From contig OX579634.1 of the NCBI GenBank assembly GCA_951230915.1, positions 50,419,570 to 50,483,569 of the forward strand: a stretch of DNA of 64,000 bases, in the 5' to 3' direction. Of this stretch, positions 11,855-22,584 are shown piece by piece (position 1 is the stretch's first letter; each line of letters starts with the position of its first letter). Below the pieces are notes generated by a model that was not told the DNA's origin, did not search any database, and worked only from the letters and a program-made list of their open reading frames with translations. A program made the translations under genes and the position numbers. Source of the stretch: Antitrichia curtipendula (taxonomy: Eukaryota > Streptophyta > Bryopsida > Hypnales > Leucodontaceae).

Positions 11855-12165
11855 CCCACCTAAGGGCTGAAACTGAATTTTGGGGAGGTGAAGCTTCTTG
11901 AAATATTTTTCAGTAAATATTATTTTGAAAGACAAGTAGAATTGACATCTAACCCAAATCGTTTCATAATTTTTTTGGAGCCTTGTGGAATTAGTTATGA
12001 AATTTTGAAGTTGAAATGACATAGGGTTCTAACCCCACCCACCCCCACCCCCTAAAATGTACACTATTTGCTCATTGCTGAAGGTTACAAAAAAGCAATA
12101 TGTACAAATAGTATACACTTGAGGAGGTGGGCGGTTTTAGAGCCTATGCACTTTTAAAACCTCCT
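11855..12165 (+). repeat. dispersed repeat R1, copy c
   Basis: Uninterrupted copy starting near CCACCTAAGGGCTGAAACTG. It carries the shared blocks TTTTGGGGAGGTGAAGC and GGAATTAGTTATG and the terminal hairpin (arms near 12035-12065 and 12110-12145 around GTACACT/GTATACAC). It gives an empty-site reference for the piggyBac insertion in copy e. Confidence 0.75.
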
Positions 12166-12276
12166 ATGTTACACCTTATGCTCGGTAGCAAAAAGTAGCG
12201 TTTCCATTTGGTACCCACCTTAGTACGCACATCATGAACCATGCTTTTAACCCAACCCAACTCAACCCTTCAGTAA

Positions 12277-12777
12277 GAGCATCTGCAGTGGAGGCTCGGT
12301 ATATGGCACGGTATTGGTATAACTAACTTTTGAACGGTAAATAATTAGAACTTGAAAATTGTCTCATTGAAAGCGCATTGGAAAAAACTTGGAGAAAGTT
12401 TAAGAAAATTCAAAATTAAACATTGGGTTTAGGGTTTCAAAAGCAAAGTAAAAATCTGAAATTATAGAGGTCTTAGCAAATCACGGTTACCAAAGCAACA
12501 TTTGGCCATTGACCCTCTAAATATGGCCAAATGTGGAGGGTCAATGACCAAATGTTGCTTTGGTAACCGTGATTTGCTAAGACCTCTATAATTTCAAATT
12601 TTTACCTTGCTTTTGAAACCCTAAACCCAATGTTTTAATTTTGAATTTTCTTAAACTTTCTCCAAGTTTTTTCCAATGCGCTTTCAATGAGACAATTTTC
12701 AAGTTCTAATTATTTACCGTTCAAAAGTTAGTTATACCAATACCGTGCCAGATACCGGGCCTCCACTGCAGATGCTG
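12277..12777. mobile_element. 501-bp near-perfect foldback element, TAA target duplication
   Basis: The two halves are almost exact reverse complements of about 245 bp each, meeting near 12527. The left half begins AGCATCTGCAGTGGAGGC after the first base and the right half ends with its complement. TAA flanks both ends (12274-12276, 12778-12780). The low divergence between arms points to a recent origin or to continued pairing-dependent correction. It shares the CAAATCACGGTTACCA core with the element at 4101-4663. A transcript would fold into one long double-stranded RNA. Confidence 0.85.
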
Positions 12778-12780
12778 TAA

Positions 12781-13715
12781 GGCCCAAAACAAGGTCAATA
12801 GCCATCCTTACTAACTTACATGATTGAGTTTCCATTCAATTAAATCATGCCACGCATTGGAGACATGCTCGTGACCAAAAAAAACAGAAAACCGGCATTG
12901 TACCCAAGCCCTAACCCAAGCAATTAAGAAAAAAAAGAAAAAGTTTTTGCACTCTACCTTCTTGCCTGTCTCCCAATTTCCCGAATGAGCCCTCCCCAAC
13001 CGTTTGCCAACAAACTTGCTCGTTCGTCAGTTTGAGGCACGAGGTCGGCCGTTGAACCAAACATTGCAACGATGGGAGTTGTGGTGATCACAACCCAAAT
13101 CAGGTACCTTACCGTAAAGGATTCCAAAAATCTCAAATCAATAATTACTGATGTCAGTCGCGGCGACGGACGGACGGACGGACCGGAAACTGACCAATAG
13201 TACAGTAAGATAGATCCATTTGCTTATGATTATCCTGTTCTTATCAAGCCCCCAATCCATCCACTCAGCCTCCCTCCATCCCTCCCGCTTGCATTGATCC
13301 AGCAAAGGGTCCCCAGGAATATCCCTGCATTATTTATTTCAATCATATCCATGGTGCAATTACAAAAGGACGGAAGGGGAACAACTAGATGTCAAAAAGC
13401 TGGTGAAGGCGGAAATCAAAAAGCTCAAAGAAAATCAGTCTAGAAAGACGGTAAGGGGAAGAAGGCAAGTCAGCTGCTTCAGTTGTTGAGAAGAATCTGC
13501 ATGCAGAAGAAAGAAAAAAAAAGAAAAAAAAGAAGAAAGAAGAAAAAAAAGAAAAAGAAGAAAAAAAGCCCATGTTCCATCCCTTCCTGGGGGGCCATTA
13601 GCATACACTGTACGCTTTTTTAGGCGAGATTTGATTCCATCATCCGGAAAATGTGGAGAAGGAGATGGACAACAGGGGAGTGCATCAATTTTTTTAAGGA
13701 AACAGGTCCAGAAAT
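12781..13715. other. intergenic with simple repeats
   Basis: No gene recognised. Contains a GGAC tandem tract near 13166-13183 and a CCATCC-type tract near 13255-13290. Short frames on both strands lack family features. Confidence 0.5.
13505..13569. repeat. purine tract, GAA/A-rich microsatellite
   Basis: About 65 bp of only A and G on the + strand, arranged as AAGAAG and poly(A) runs. Such polypurine tracts can form triplexes. The overlapping minus-strand frame coding Ser/Phe runs is a by-product. Confidence 0.85.
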
Positions 13716-14030
13716 TGCCCACCGAAGAGCTGAAACTGAATAATGGGGAGGCAAAGCTTCATGAAATAAATAATTTTCAGTAAATTTTCCTCAAAAGACG
13801 AGTGGAATTGGCATCTAATCCAAGTCGTTTCATATTTTTTGGAGCTTTGTGGAATTAGTTATGAGATTTTGAAGTTGAAATGGTATAGGGCTCTAAAATT
13901 GCCCACCTCCTTAAATGTATATTGTTTGTACATTGTTGAAGGCTATGAAAAGGCAACATATACACATAGTGTACATTTGAGGAGGTGGACAATTTTAGAG
14001 CCTGTGCAATTTTAGAGCCTGTTACCTTAT
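13716..14030 (+). repeat. dispersed repeat R1, copy d, with clear terminal hairpin
   Basis: Starts near GCCCACCGAAGAGCTGAAAC and contains GGAATTAGTTATGAG. It ends with a hairpin whose arms are TAAAATTGCCCACCTCCTTA (about 13894-13913) and the complementary segment ending AGGAGGTGGACAATTTTAGAG (about 13980-14000), separated by about 65 bp. A further short R1-related piece (14081-14109) abuts the piggyBac element. Confidence 0.75.
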
Positions 14031-15334
14031 ACTCCCTCTTGTCCCACTAAAAAAAACTCCAAATTGGAAATGAGTGCATGTAAGGTAGTAGGTCCATAAA
14101 TTGACCATCTTAACCCCAAAGTGACAAACCATTTTTGAGGCAGCAGAGAACTCGGGGAAGGTGCTCTCATTTGAAAATTATTTCCCGAACATCGAGGACA
14201 GCATGGATCAATCCAACCGTACAATGGACAAAGTCGGTTGACCAGGTATCACCTTCCAAAAATCCACCCGTTCATTCCGAGTGCATAATCGTGCTTTCTT
14301 TCTGGAGGACACAGTACTTCCCTATGTCAACTCGTGCAATTTAGGCTATAATTTGACTTCGGGGCAGCTTTCACCCACCCATTACTTAGAATTCGGGGAT
14401 GCAATAAAGTAAAAAAATGTGCACAATGACATGTCAAGGCCCGTAGAGTTCAAAAAAATGCAAAAACGACAAACTCCTGCCGTACTCGATGCAACTTCCG
14501 AGGCCTCCTCATTACGGCAATTTTTGCGCAATTCCTGGGGAAAATTCATGATAAAGCAAAGACACTCAAATCTGAAGATCGCTTCAGTGCATTCCGACTA
14601 CCATCCACTGAGCGGCAACCAAAAAAAAAATGGAGCAAATTGAACCATGTGATCTTCGGTGACAAGCAACGGAAGAGTGCTCTCGGCCATCTTCTTGTCA
14701 AACCCGACCAAGTCTCGGGCGACCCCACCTTTGCAGTGCCACGCCGGCAGGGCCGTGCAAAACACAATAGGCGGGAGCCAATGCGCTTGGCGGCAAAATG
14801 GCAGCAATCTGCGTACACAAGCAAAGTCTGGAGGTCGGTGACCTGTCCAGGCATTGTGAACCAAGAGGCCGTTGCGACGGTTGCTTGCAGCGCCTCAGAC
14901 TCATAGCAGCAAACACGAGAATTAACTGACAGGTATCAAAAACTCTGCAACTGCAAATTATATTGGCCGACACAAATTACAAAAGAGTTTGGCACTGCTG
15001 AAAATGTGCACTCATTGGAAACCGACTACCTACCATGGCATCAATCTCCCAAAATTTGGAAGTACTACACTTCCTAGAACTCTGCCTACACCACAGATCC
15101 TAGACAAAAAGGATACCGCTCTTCTACAAACCAAAAGAACCTAATAGAAAGACTCAGTCGAAAGCCAATTGAGGTATGACACTAATTCGATGCTGAAGTA
15201 ACCTTCCAAGTGTGGTCTCTCCTGCGACGCATTGTAGCTCCACAATTGGGGTGAAGAGCTACCTTCAACATTTCTTTGCACCCTTCCTTCCTGCACAGAT
15301 ATAACCGAGCAAAATTGAAATTCTTGGCCCCACA

Positions 15335-18210
15335 TTACAACCAAATTTTTGCAGCATACTTAGCATATGTGTGAACTAGCCGGTAACAATCCCGTTGACA
15401 TAAGAAAGCCCCTCCGCAGCCTGGACAAAATCGGTTTTGTTTGCGGCCACATAGCCGGCACTTCTTCCTTTGTATCCCAGCAGAGCAACACTCATGAAGA
15501 CCACGATCGGAAATGTTGAAGCTGCCGCCTGTTCGCCCTACCTCAAATGTTGGAGAGGTCAACCATGATGCTATTTCATAGTCGAAATCAACTCTAGATT
15601 TCGGGCGCCTTGGCCGCCCTTTGTCCTTCCGCCCTGACCAATGTGCTCTATACAATACGTAGGCATTTCCCAAGAACTATCAATAACAAAGAAGAGTAGG
15701 CGGTGCCACCACTTATGTGACATAATTTGAACGCTATATTCAACCCTACATTGATCTACTACGTCCACGCCCCTCATCATCTCCTGATACTCTTTCTGGA
15801 TGGGGGACGTGGGAAACTCATTATGGCGGCCACTAACCCACCTCATCGTCGTGCAACCTGTACTAATCGGATCAGTAGATGTACATAGAAAAAATACAGG
15901 GCACCCATCAAACCAAACACAAGCGGCCATGCGGCGCGACATGTGCATGGCTGCAACAAGTGTGCCTCTTGGAAGGTCTTCTTTGGCATACTGCGCAAGA
16001 TGAGAAGGCATACCTATGCGATTGGGCTTGACCGTTCCCGTCATCCAAGTTCCAAGAGACATCAGAGCGTCCGCTAAGTGAGGAGAGGTGAAGAACCGAT
16101 CGGTCACTACTACATGTCCCAATCTTGTTAGATCAGATACTAATGCAAGCACTACTTTCTCTCCAAGGTTCTTCTCTCGCGCTTGGTTCTTGCGGCCCTC
16201 ATACACCATCAGATTGTACACATAGCGGGTCTTGCTACTGGCACAATACCATATTTTTATCCCATACTTCACAGGCTTGTCTTTCATATATTGCTTGATG
16301 TCACACCTTCTACCTTTATAAGCTACCATGATTTCATCACAAGCAAGGTGTTTGTCACAATTGTAGGCAGATTTGGAACGACCTACAAAATTCTCTATCA
16401 ACCAACGACACTTTCCTATTTTGTCATACCCTACAGTAGTTTTATCTTGAACTAGAGAAGAATTATCCACCAAATGGATGCATGAGAGAATCTGCTCAAA
16501 TCTAGGTCGTTTCATAACACGTTTTATAAGAGGACACCCATAGAACTTGCATTTTGACCAATAGGACCTCATTGTCGGCTGTTTTTTCAGTCCCATTAGT
16601 ACACAAACACCAAACCATGCTCGTAATTCAACTATAGTCAATGGCTTCCACTTCCCACGCCCGTTCAAGACACCCGGATGCTGAACACTCTCTTGACAGG
16701 CATATGTATTTGTTTCCCTACATATCCTGGCAAGATCGTCTTCCGGCTAGAAGTGTTCAAAAAATTCGTGGACCTCCACCCGACGACGGCCCTGTCTACG
16801 AGTTGGGCCGGGTGAAGGCCCTGTGAAGGTCTGCCTATCTCCCTCTAATGTATTCTCTACTGAGTTCCAATGTCCGTCTCCATAACGAGAGTCAAAAGAA
16901 ACGTCATCACTGTGAATATCAGAGAAGGGACCCACCTCTTCGTAGACATCGGGCTCGTCTAGTTCCCAATCCGAGTTTGCTGCATCCGAATCACAAGCGA
17001 AATCACAGTATGTTGCCTCCCAGTCAGGATCTCCGATATCTTCTACCGTTGAAGAGTCGTTGCCATCGCTACTACTTGACAAGAGGGGTAGCAAATAGTC
17101 GGGGAAGGTTACTCCAACCTTGGGGGAATACGAGGGCATCAAGGGGTTGTCTTCTCCGGAAAGAGGAGGTAACTCGACATCGCCGGCGACCAAGAATTGC
17201 GTGAGCCCTTCATCACGTCCGGACGCTGCCTCAAAGTGCGGGAGCAGTCGCTGTTGAGTGCCAGTGAACACCAATGGAGATGGAAGCCAAGTGTGTCGCT
17301 TGTCCCCAACATGCTGTCGAGATGGGCCGGCGCCATCTGCATCTTCAACCAGGCAATGTTTGGTTGGTACAGCTCTTTCGCCAATCACGTCCACAAAGTA
17401 CAAAAGCAGCATGTCCTCTCCAGTGACTGCATGGACAAATTCGCGGATGACCTCGCCCCGTAACATCTGCCCTGCATTAGAAGTTGGACTCAAGTCCAAA
17501 ATAGCTGGAAGCACCCTTGCATAAATTTTGGCCGTATCCTCACATTGGTTGACACTGTCAAGCCTGAGTGACAAGTGCCGATCGTGTAAGCAATCTTCAC
17601 TCTCACAGGATGTGTACCACCCGGAGGAATCATTGCTTGTGAGCAATGCATTGCCTTTCATCCTGCTGGTGCATTTGGATCTTCGTGGGGCTTCTTTGCA
17701 ATCACGTGGACTTCTTGCCCGCTGCTCCACTTCTATGTCCATCAAAATTTGTTGTTGCAAAGGGCCATAGCTGTCGCTGCCACCGTCGTCTAAGCCAGTG
17801 AGCCGAGGTGCTCCATGACAAGGTGCTACAGCATCAACCGCGTCCAGTAAATTGCGCACCACTCGACGATTACTTGTGGTCGGCCTCAAAATAGGCGGAG
17901 AATGGCGGTTCTCCAAGCCAATGGTTGGTGCCACCCAACCGGGTGGCATCGTGAAAGTGTCAAGAATCTTCTTCGTCAATTTCTGTTTCCTTCCTCCGTT
18001 TGTTTTTTGATGGCCATCTCGTTGTTGGCCTAACTTGCCTGGGGCCCCTCCACGGCCTTGCAGGCTTCTCTTGGTCTTGGGATTAGAGGCTGGAAGAGGA
18101 GCTGCGCTTCCTCCGCTTAGAGCACCCAATGGTTGCAACCCCGTCACTTGTGCAAAATTCGGAATTCCCGCTGAAGAATCCAGGGTCATGGGTGTTGCCT
18201 GCCCCACCAT
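15335..18210 (-). pseudogene. piggyBac transposase, disrupted by one in-frame stop and one frameshift
   Basis: A DDE/DDD transposase that in intact relatives cuts and pastes the element at TTAA. From the N end it has a long Ser/Asp-rich acidic region (to about 16750), then the catalytic core. Candidate triad aspartates are in ACDEIMVAYKGR (16336-16338), VVTDRFFTS (16099-16101) and RGVDVVDQ (15763-15765 or 15754-15756). Last comes a Cys-rich zinc-binding tail (KKCRLCGRK, FCPGCGG, CQRDC) near 15370-15470. TAG at 16747-16749 interrupts the frame between HEFFEHF and PEDDLARI. Near 15666-15676 the core and the Cys-rich tail fall into different frames, consistent with loss of one base. Apart from these two lesions the core is well preserved, so inactivation looks recent. 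The true N terminus is unclear. Confidence 0.85.
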
Positions 18211-18339
18211 TGCCTGTGCTTGCAGCAGTGGATTGGTCGGATTCGTCCGTCGACGAGATTGTGTACCAACGTGGTTGTTTGGGGCTTACAGATTTTCCTC
18301 CATCGCCGCTCTTGGTTGCCGCCGCGTCGAAGGTGGGAC

Positions 18340-18612
18340 TTATTGCTGTGTCATTGCAGGCAATCTGTTGCTCGGCCCTCCCAGCATAATCTCCGGCGTT
18401 GCTTGGACAGTCTGTGGCTGCGTAATCTCCGGCGTTGCTTGGACAATCTTTGGCTGCGGGTTTGTATCCCGTTTCTCCACCAAGGCCGCGTTTCTTCTCT
18501 CTAAGTCTTGCATTCGTCTCTTGACCCGACGTTGTGTGACTGGGCTTCGCAAGGTCAATCTCATCTTCGCGGCTGCTCTCCCGGCCTCCTTGGTGCTGAA
18601 TTGGGACGACAT
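18340..18612 (-). CDS. possible N-terminal coding part of the piggyBac ORF
   Basis: A 90-codon frame from ATG at 18612, in the same frame as the main transposase frame but separated from it by two stops (between 18210 and 18340). It encodes a basic helix-like start (KEAGRAAAKMRL, RRVKRRMQDLERR), then two copies of a 12-residue unit (VQATPEITQPQT) from a 36-bp tandem repeat. It could be an upstream exon, a separate small ORF, or part of the decayed N terminus. No known domain recognised. Confidence 0.35.
   Translation of the reverse strand: MSSQFSTKEAGRAAAKMRLTLRSPVTQRRVKRRMQDLERRNAALVEKRDTNPQPKIVQATPEITQPQTVQATPEIMLGGPSNRLPAMTQQ
18387..18458. repeat. 36-bp tandem duplication inside the piggyBac element
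   Basis: Two copies of a 36-bp unit starting TAATCTCCGGCGTTGCTTGG with few differences. The period is a multiple of three, so it inserts 12 residues without breaking the frame. Confidence 0.85.
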
Positions 18613-18619
18613 TATCGGG

Positions 18620-18943
18620 CTAAAGCTGCCGAATCAACGTGTCAATATGTTCAGGAAAAGTGGTGCGCTCCTTCCACCCCAACACGCGACTTGTTTGAGC
18701 TCGGAAGTGATACCGAAATTTTTTGTTCAAAGGCTTCTTGGGCCAAGGCCGACTCTTCCCCACCACTGGAAGTCGCAGCAAGTACTGCACATTCAAGCAA
18801 CTAAGTATCTTCTTCGTCTGTCGCTCTGTGCACTTGCGCTGTAGGAGCCACTTGTCAATTACATGCGCTTCTTCGTGCAAGTGTTGCGGGACGAAATTGA
18901 ACATTGCACTTCTTATGAACTCCATTCCCTCTATGCAATTCAA
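18620..18943 (-). CDS. unrecognised 107-codon ORF inside the piggyBac element
   Basis: Open frame from ATG at 18943 to a stop at 18620-18622, on the transposase strand but in another frame. Rich in basic and aromatic residues (HVIDKWLLQRK, RPWPKKPLNKKFRYHF, VLGWKERTTFPEH). This composition looks more like real protein than the shadow frames nearby. I do not recognise a family. It might be a second element-encoded protein, a DNA-binding N-terminal exon of the transposase, or captured host sequence. Confidence 0.35.
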   Translation of the reverse strand: MNCIEGMEFIRSAMFNFVPQHLHEEAHVIDKWLLQRKCTERQTKKILSCLNVQYLLRLPVVGKSRPWPKKPLNKKFRYHFRAQTSRVLGWKERTTFPEHIDTLIRQL

Positions 18944-18986
18944 CTCAAATTGGCGCTAAGAACATAGTTCACGCTCCCTATCAGAC

Positions 18987-19054
18987 CCTCTTCTTGTGCT
19001 GATTGATTTGCACGTCTCTCCCTCTTCTTGTGCTGATTGATTTGCACGTCTCTC
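18987..19054. repeat. 34-bp exact tandem duplication
   Basis: Two identical adjacent copies of a 34-bp unit beginning CCTCTTCTTGTGCTGATTG, inside the piggyBac element near its right end. 34 is not a multiple of three, so a continuous reading frame through both copies is unlikely. This supports an untranslated region. Confidence 0.9.
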
Positions 19055-19733
19055 CGGTGAAGAGTACCCCCACTACTCCCAGGACATGTCCTTCCAAATT
19101 CGGTTACGAGGCGGCTGCTGCTCATTGCAAGTGAAGGAAGAATGCTTCCGCCCGCCATAGTGCATGAAAGAGATAGCGTCCAGAATCGCAAGTGCAACGA
19201 TATCGTGCGCCAACAACAGGACACTTGCAATTGCAATGATACTAACGGAAATGCTAACCCTATGTCAATCACGCTCGTTCCTTACATGCGACTGACCACC
19301 ACTTCCTCCACAACTCTTGTACAAGCAGGATCCAAGGCAGCCGTCTCTCTCTCGGAATCCAGTGAAGCGCTCCAAGTTCTTCGCGTCAAAACCCTAGCTC
19401 GGAAGCCAACTCAAAAGCCACGCGACTTCTCCCCAACGACATTTGTCTCCGGGTCTCCAAAGCCCTAACCCGAGGTTGTCTCCGGTGACGTCATTGTCGG
19501 ACCTACGTGGACATGCTCAGAAGTAGTGTCCGCAGATTGTGTGGAAATTCGAAGTAACACCAAAAATCAAGAACTGAACCAATTTTCCTCCCGATAATCT
19601 CATTACATAGGTCTTCCGCATATCTGCAAGAAGTTCTCAGAACATTTTGCCATCGGACTCCTCCAAGTTTCAGTTATATACAATAGAAAAAGCCTGAGGA
19701 CACTTTCTGTCCCCTTTGTCATTTTGGGGTTAA

Positions 19734-20035
19734 GGGTTGGAATTGAATTTTGGGGGAGGCGAAACTCCTTGAAATATTTTTTTAGTGAAATTCCCCTTGG
19801 TAGAGAAGTGGAATTGGCATCTAACCCAAGTTGTTTCGTATGTTTTGGAGCTTTGTAAAATTGGTTATGAAATTTTGAAGTCAAACTAGCATAGGGCTCC
19901 AAAACTGCCCACTCCCACTAAAATGTACATTGTTTGTACATCGGTGAAGGCTACAAAAAAGCATCATGTACCAGTACTGTACATTTTAGGGGGTGAGCGG
20001 TTTTGGAGCCTGTGTGCTTTTTGAGCCTCCTACCT
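19734..20035 (+). repeat. dispersed repeat R1, copy e, right part, split by piggyBac
   Basis: Continues R1 directly after the right TTAA of the piggyBac element: AATTTTGGGGGAGGCG, then TGAAATTTTGAAGTC, then the terminal hairpin (arms near 19895-19930 and 19975-20010, containing ATGTACATTG and TGTACATTTTAG). The left part is at about 14081-14109. Confidence 0.8.
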
Positions 20036-22584
20036 TGCCACTAAAATTGCTCTATTTGCTGATTTTGATAGTTGCGCATCTCATGAACAATCTCAACAAT
20101 CGATGATCTAAAATCAATAAATGAAGTGATTTTAGTGATTTTAAAACCCCCACAGACCTTCTTCTTTGGTTAAACTCTTTCCTTAACTAAGATTTGAAGA
20201 TAAGAGACTTCAAACAAATCAAATTTTTATGTACTCTAGGAAGGTATTAAATTTTCTTCACAGACGGTTTTGAACGGCCAGTCCAAGTACAAATCTCACC
20301 CTTGCTGAATTATTATTTTCTTAGTACTCTTTTTGTGGTGAATTAATTGCTCAATTTTATTTTTGAAATCAAAAGATTTCCAAAAACTACAACTGTATAT
20401 GATTTTTCTTTCTTAACCCCTAAACACCGAGAGTCTTCTCAAAAATTGACGATTTGCAAAAAATCATTACAAAATACTCTTTAGAAGCATATTTTGGAAT
20501 TGATGGACAAATGACAAATGTGAACTTTGAGTTTTAGATTCCATCCGTATGGTTAGATTCACCAATGCTATCACCAATATTTTTCTATAAATTTTGAAAG
20601 GACAATTTCAAAATTCCTTCTAAATTCAATTACAAGCGAAATACTATTATTTTTTGAGTGCAATTTGTTGGAATGGATTTGAAATGAGGTTCTCTTTACA
20701 CAATGATTTTTGAAATTTTTGTGTTCTTTAAACCTATGACCTCATTTTTGCAAATCTAGTTTTGAACTAGAGTCAATGCAATTTGGGCTTGGTCAACTAC
20801 ATACGTGACATACTTTTACATTTGCAATTTTAGAAAAATATGTACAATAGTAACACCAAATCCAGCCACTAGATAGGACAACAACTTGACAAAGTATCTC
20901 CACAAATTAAGATGAAAAATTAAGCAACAACAAGGATGAAACTTGAGTTTCAGTTTGTTTGTTGTCCATAAATTGGACGTTAGAGTGTTCCAAGGTTAAA
21001 TTTTTGAAGAAGGGTATTCATATCAAAACTTTGTTTTCTAATTTGAAGTGCAATTAGAATTGAGCTTTTCAAACACACAAAGAACTTTGAGAAAAAAATC
21101 ACATTGCTAATTCATTTAAACAATTTGTACATTGATAAGTACATTGACTTGTACATTGTATTAAGGGGACCAAAATAATTAAAGGGATTTATTGTAGAAA
21201 GCTGTAGATGCTTGAAATATAATGTACATCCCTCAAGTGTAATGTTGATTAATTAGTATGGGTTCCCTTAAAACCCCTATTTAGTGTAGAATAGATTAGA
21301 AATGGGATAAATTGTTTATAATTACACATATTATTTCATTATCCATACATAAATTCTATATTCCAATAATTTTAGATTTGACATATAAACAAAGGATAGA
21401 AAGATTTCATATATCCAAGGCAATTGTGATAAAAAATTACAATGGTCTCGTAAAGCATAAAATGTAGTTCTTCATTTCACACCTCTTAATTGAATGTTAA
21501 ATCAAGTTGTTTTGTAAAATGACATTCAAGAAGGCATGATCACATCACTTTGAAGACATTAAATTGTTTTATCCTTTTTTTGAACCTTTGGTTCCATCCA
21601 CATAGCTTCGAGCTACTATGATTGCATGGACTCTTTATAATAAATTTAGTTTAAGATCTTGCATTACAATTCAAAAAATTGTTAGAACTTTTCAAAGCTT
21701 TAGCTTTTTGTTGTATTTAGAATGGACCCTAAGAAGTAAATAATGGAACTTGGGCATTAGTGTTTTGTTATTTAATCACCTACCAAAAGAAAACTTTGAA
21801 ACCTTTTAAATATAATATTACAAGTGCAATTAAAACATTTGTTAGTACATTGAAAACCAAATAATATATACTAACATGAACATACAAAAACTTGACCAAT
21901 ACAATAATAGCAATTATATTCAACATTTAAAGTGAAATTATAAGGTGTACTTTCCTTACTGTAAAAGTGTCACCAACACTAAATTGATTGTAACAAGAAA
22001 TTTTATAAGCTCCTATAAAATTGACATCTAATCATTTATCTACTAAGTTAGGTTGTTTGTTTGTTTTGTTTTGTTTTCTATGATGAAATCTCCAAGACTG
22101 TGTGTCCCAATAATGGAAAAGTCCCCTGCAAGGAAGGGTGCACAAGCTTTGCTTTGTAGTATTTGGACCTACAGTAAGAAAGTTATGAATTTTTGAGTTA
22201 TTTTTGAATCCTAAATTATAGGAAATTACTTTTACTTTTATTTTGGTTGGCACAAGGCACATGGGTACAACACTAAAATACATACAACACTAGATATAAT
22301 GAACATCATCTACACTATGAGAGGCTCTGCTTGTGTGGCACATGTCCACTTTTCCAGGAAGGTCCTACTCAAACTTCCTCACATGAAACTTTTGTCAATG
22401 CAAAGCAAACTCCCTTTCAAACTGGAGCCTAACAACAACAAAATGCTGCTGCTGCTGAAGTCAAACAAGAGGATTTCACTGCAAGTTCTATAAAGTCATC
22501 AAGTTCTATCAGATGACTATAAAAGAATGACTATGTACACAGAAAATACATTTAAAACTATTGTACAAGAATTGCAGCAGTGGA
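20036..22584. other. AT-rich intergenic region
   Basis: No gene recognised. A TTAA followed by CCCCTAAACACC at 20413-20428 is a left end of the TTAA MITE family, but I could not fix its right end. The rest shows only chance frames. 21.12-21.16 kb has three copies of TGTACATTG/AGTACATTG. Confidence 0.5.

Larger units (their letters stand above)
14114..19729 (-). mobile_element. piggyBac element with exact ends and TTAA target duplication
   Basis: 5616 bp bounded by TTAA on each side (14110-14113, 19730-19733) and by 15-bp terminal inverted repeats CCCCAAAGTGACAAA and, reversed from the right end, CCCCAAAATGACAAA (one mismatch). The transposase-like reading frame lies on the minus strand inside. 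The flanks are the two halves of one R1 repeat: the left ends GGTCCATAAATTGACCATC and the right begins GGGTTGGAATTG, and R1 copy a has these joined. The insertion is therefore proven by an internal empty-site comparison. The left 1.2 kb (14.1-15.3 kb) is noncoding or unrecognised. Confidence 0.92.

Noticed and set aside
13385..13722. Minus-strand ORFs with Phe/Ser runs
   Set aside because: They are products of the GA-rich microsatellite at 13505-13569.
14546..14973. Five overlapping ORFs in the left part of the piggyBac element
   Set aside because: They lie on both strands in a GC-richer patch and show no conserved motif; more likely untranslated element sequence.
15666..15676. Programmed -1 frameshifting in the transposase
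   Set aside because: No X-XXY-YYZ heptamer sits in the right phase at the frame switch, and an upstream in-frame stop already disrupts the ORF; simple base loss is more economical.
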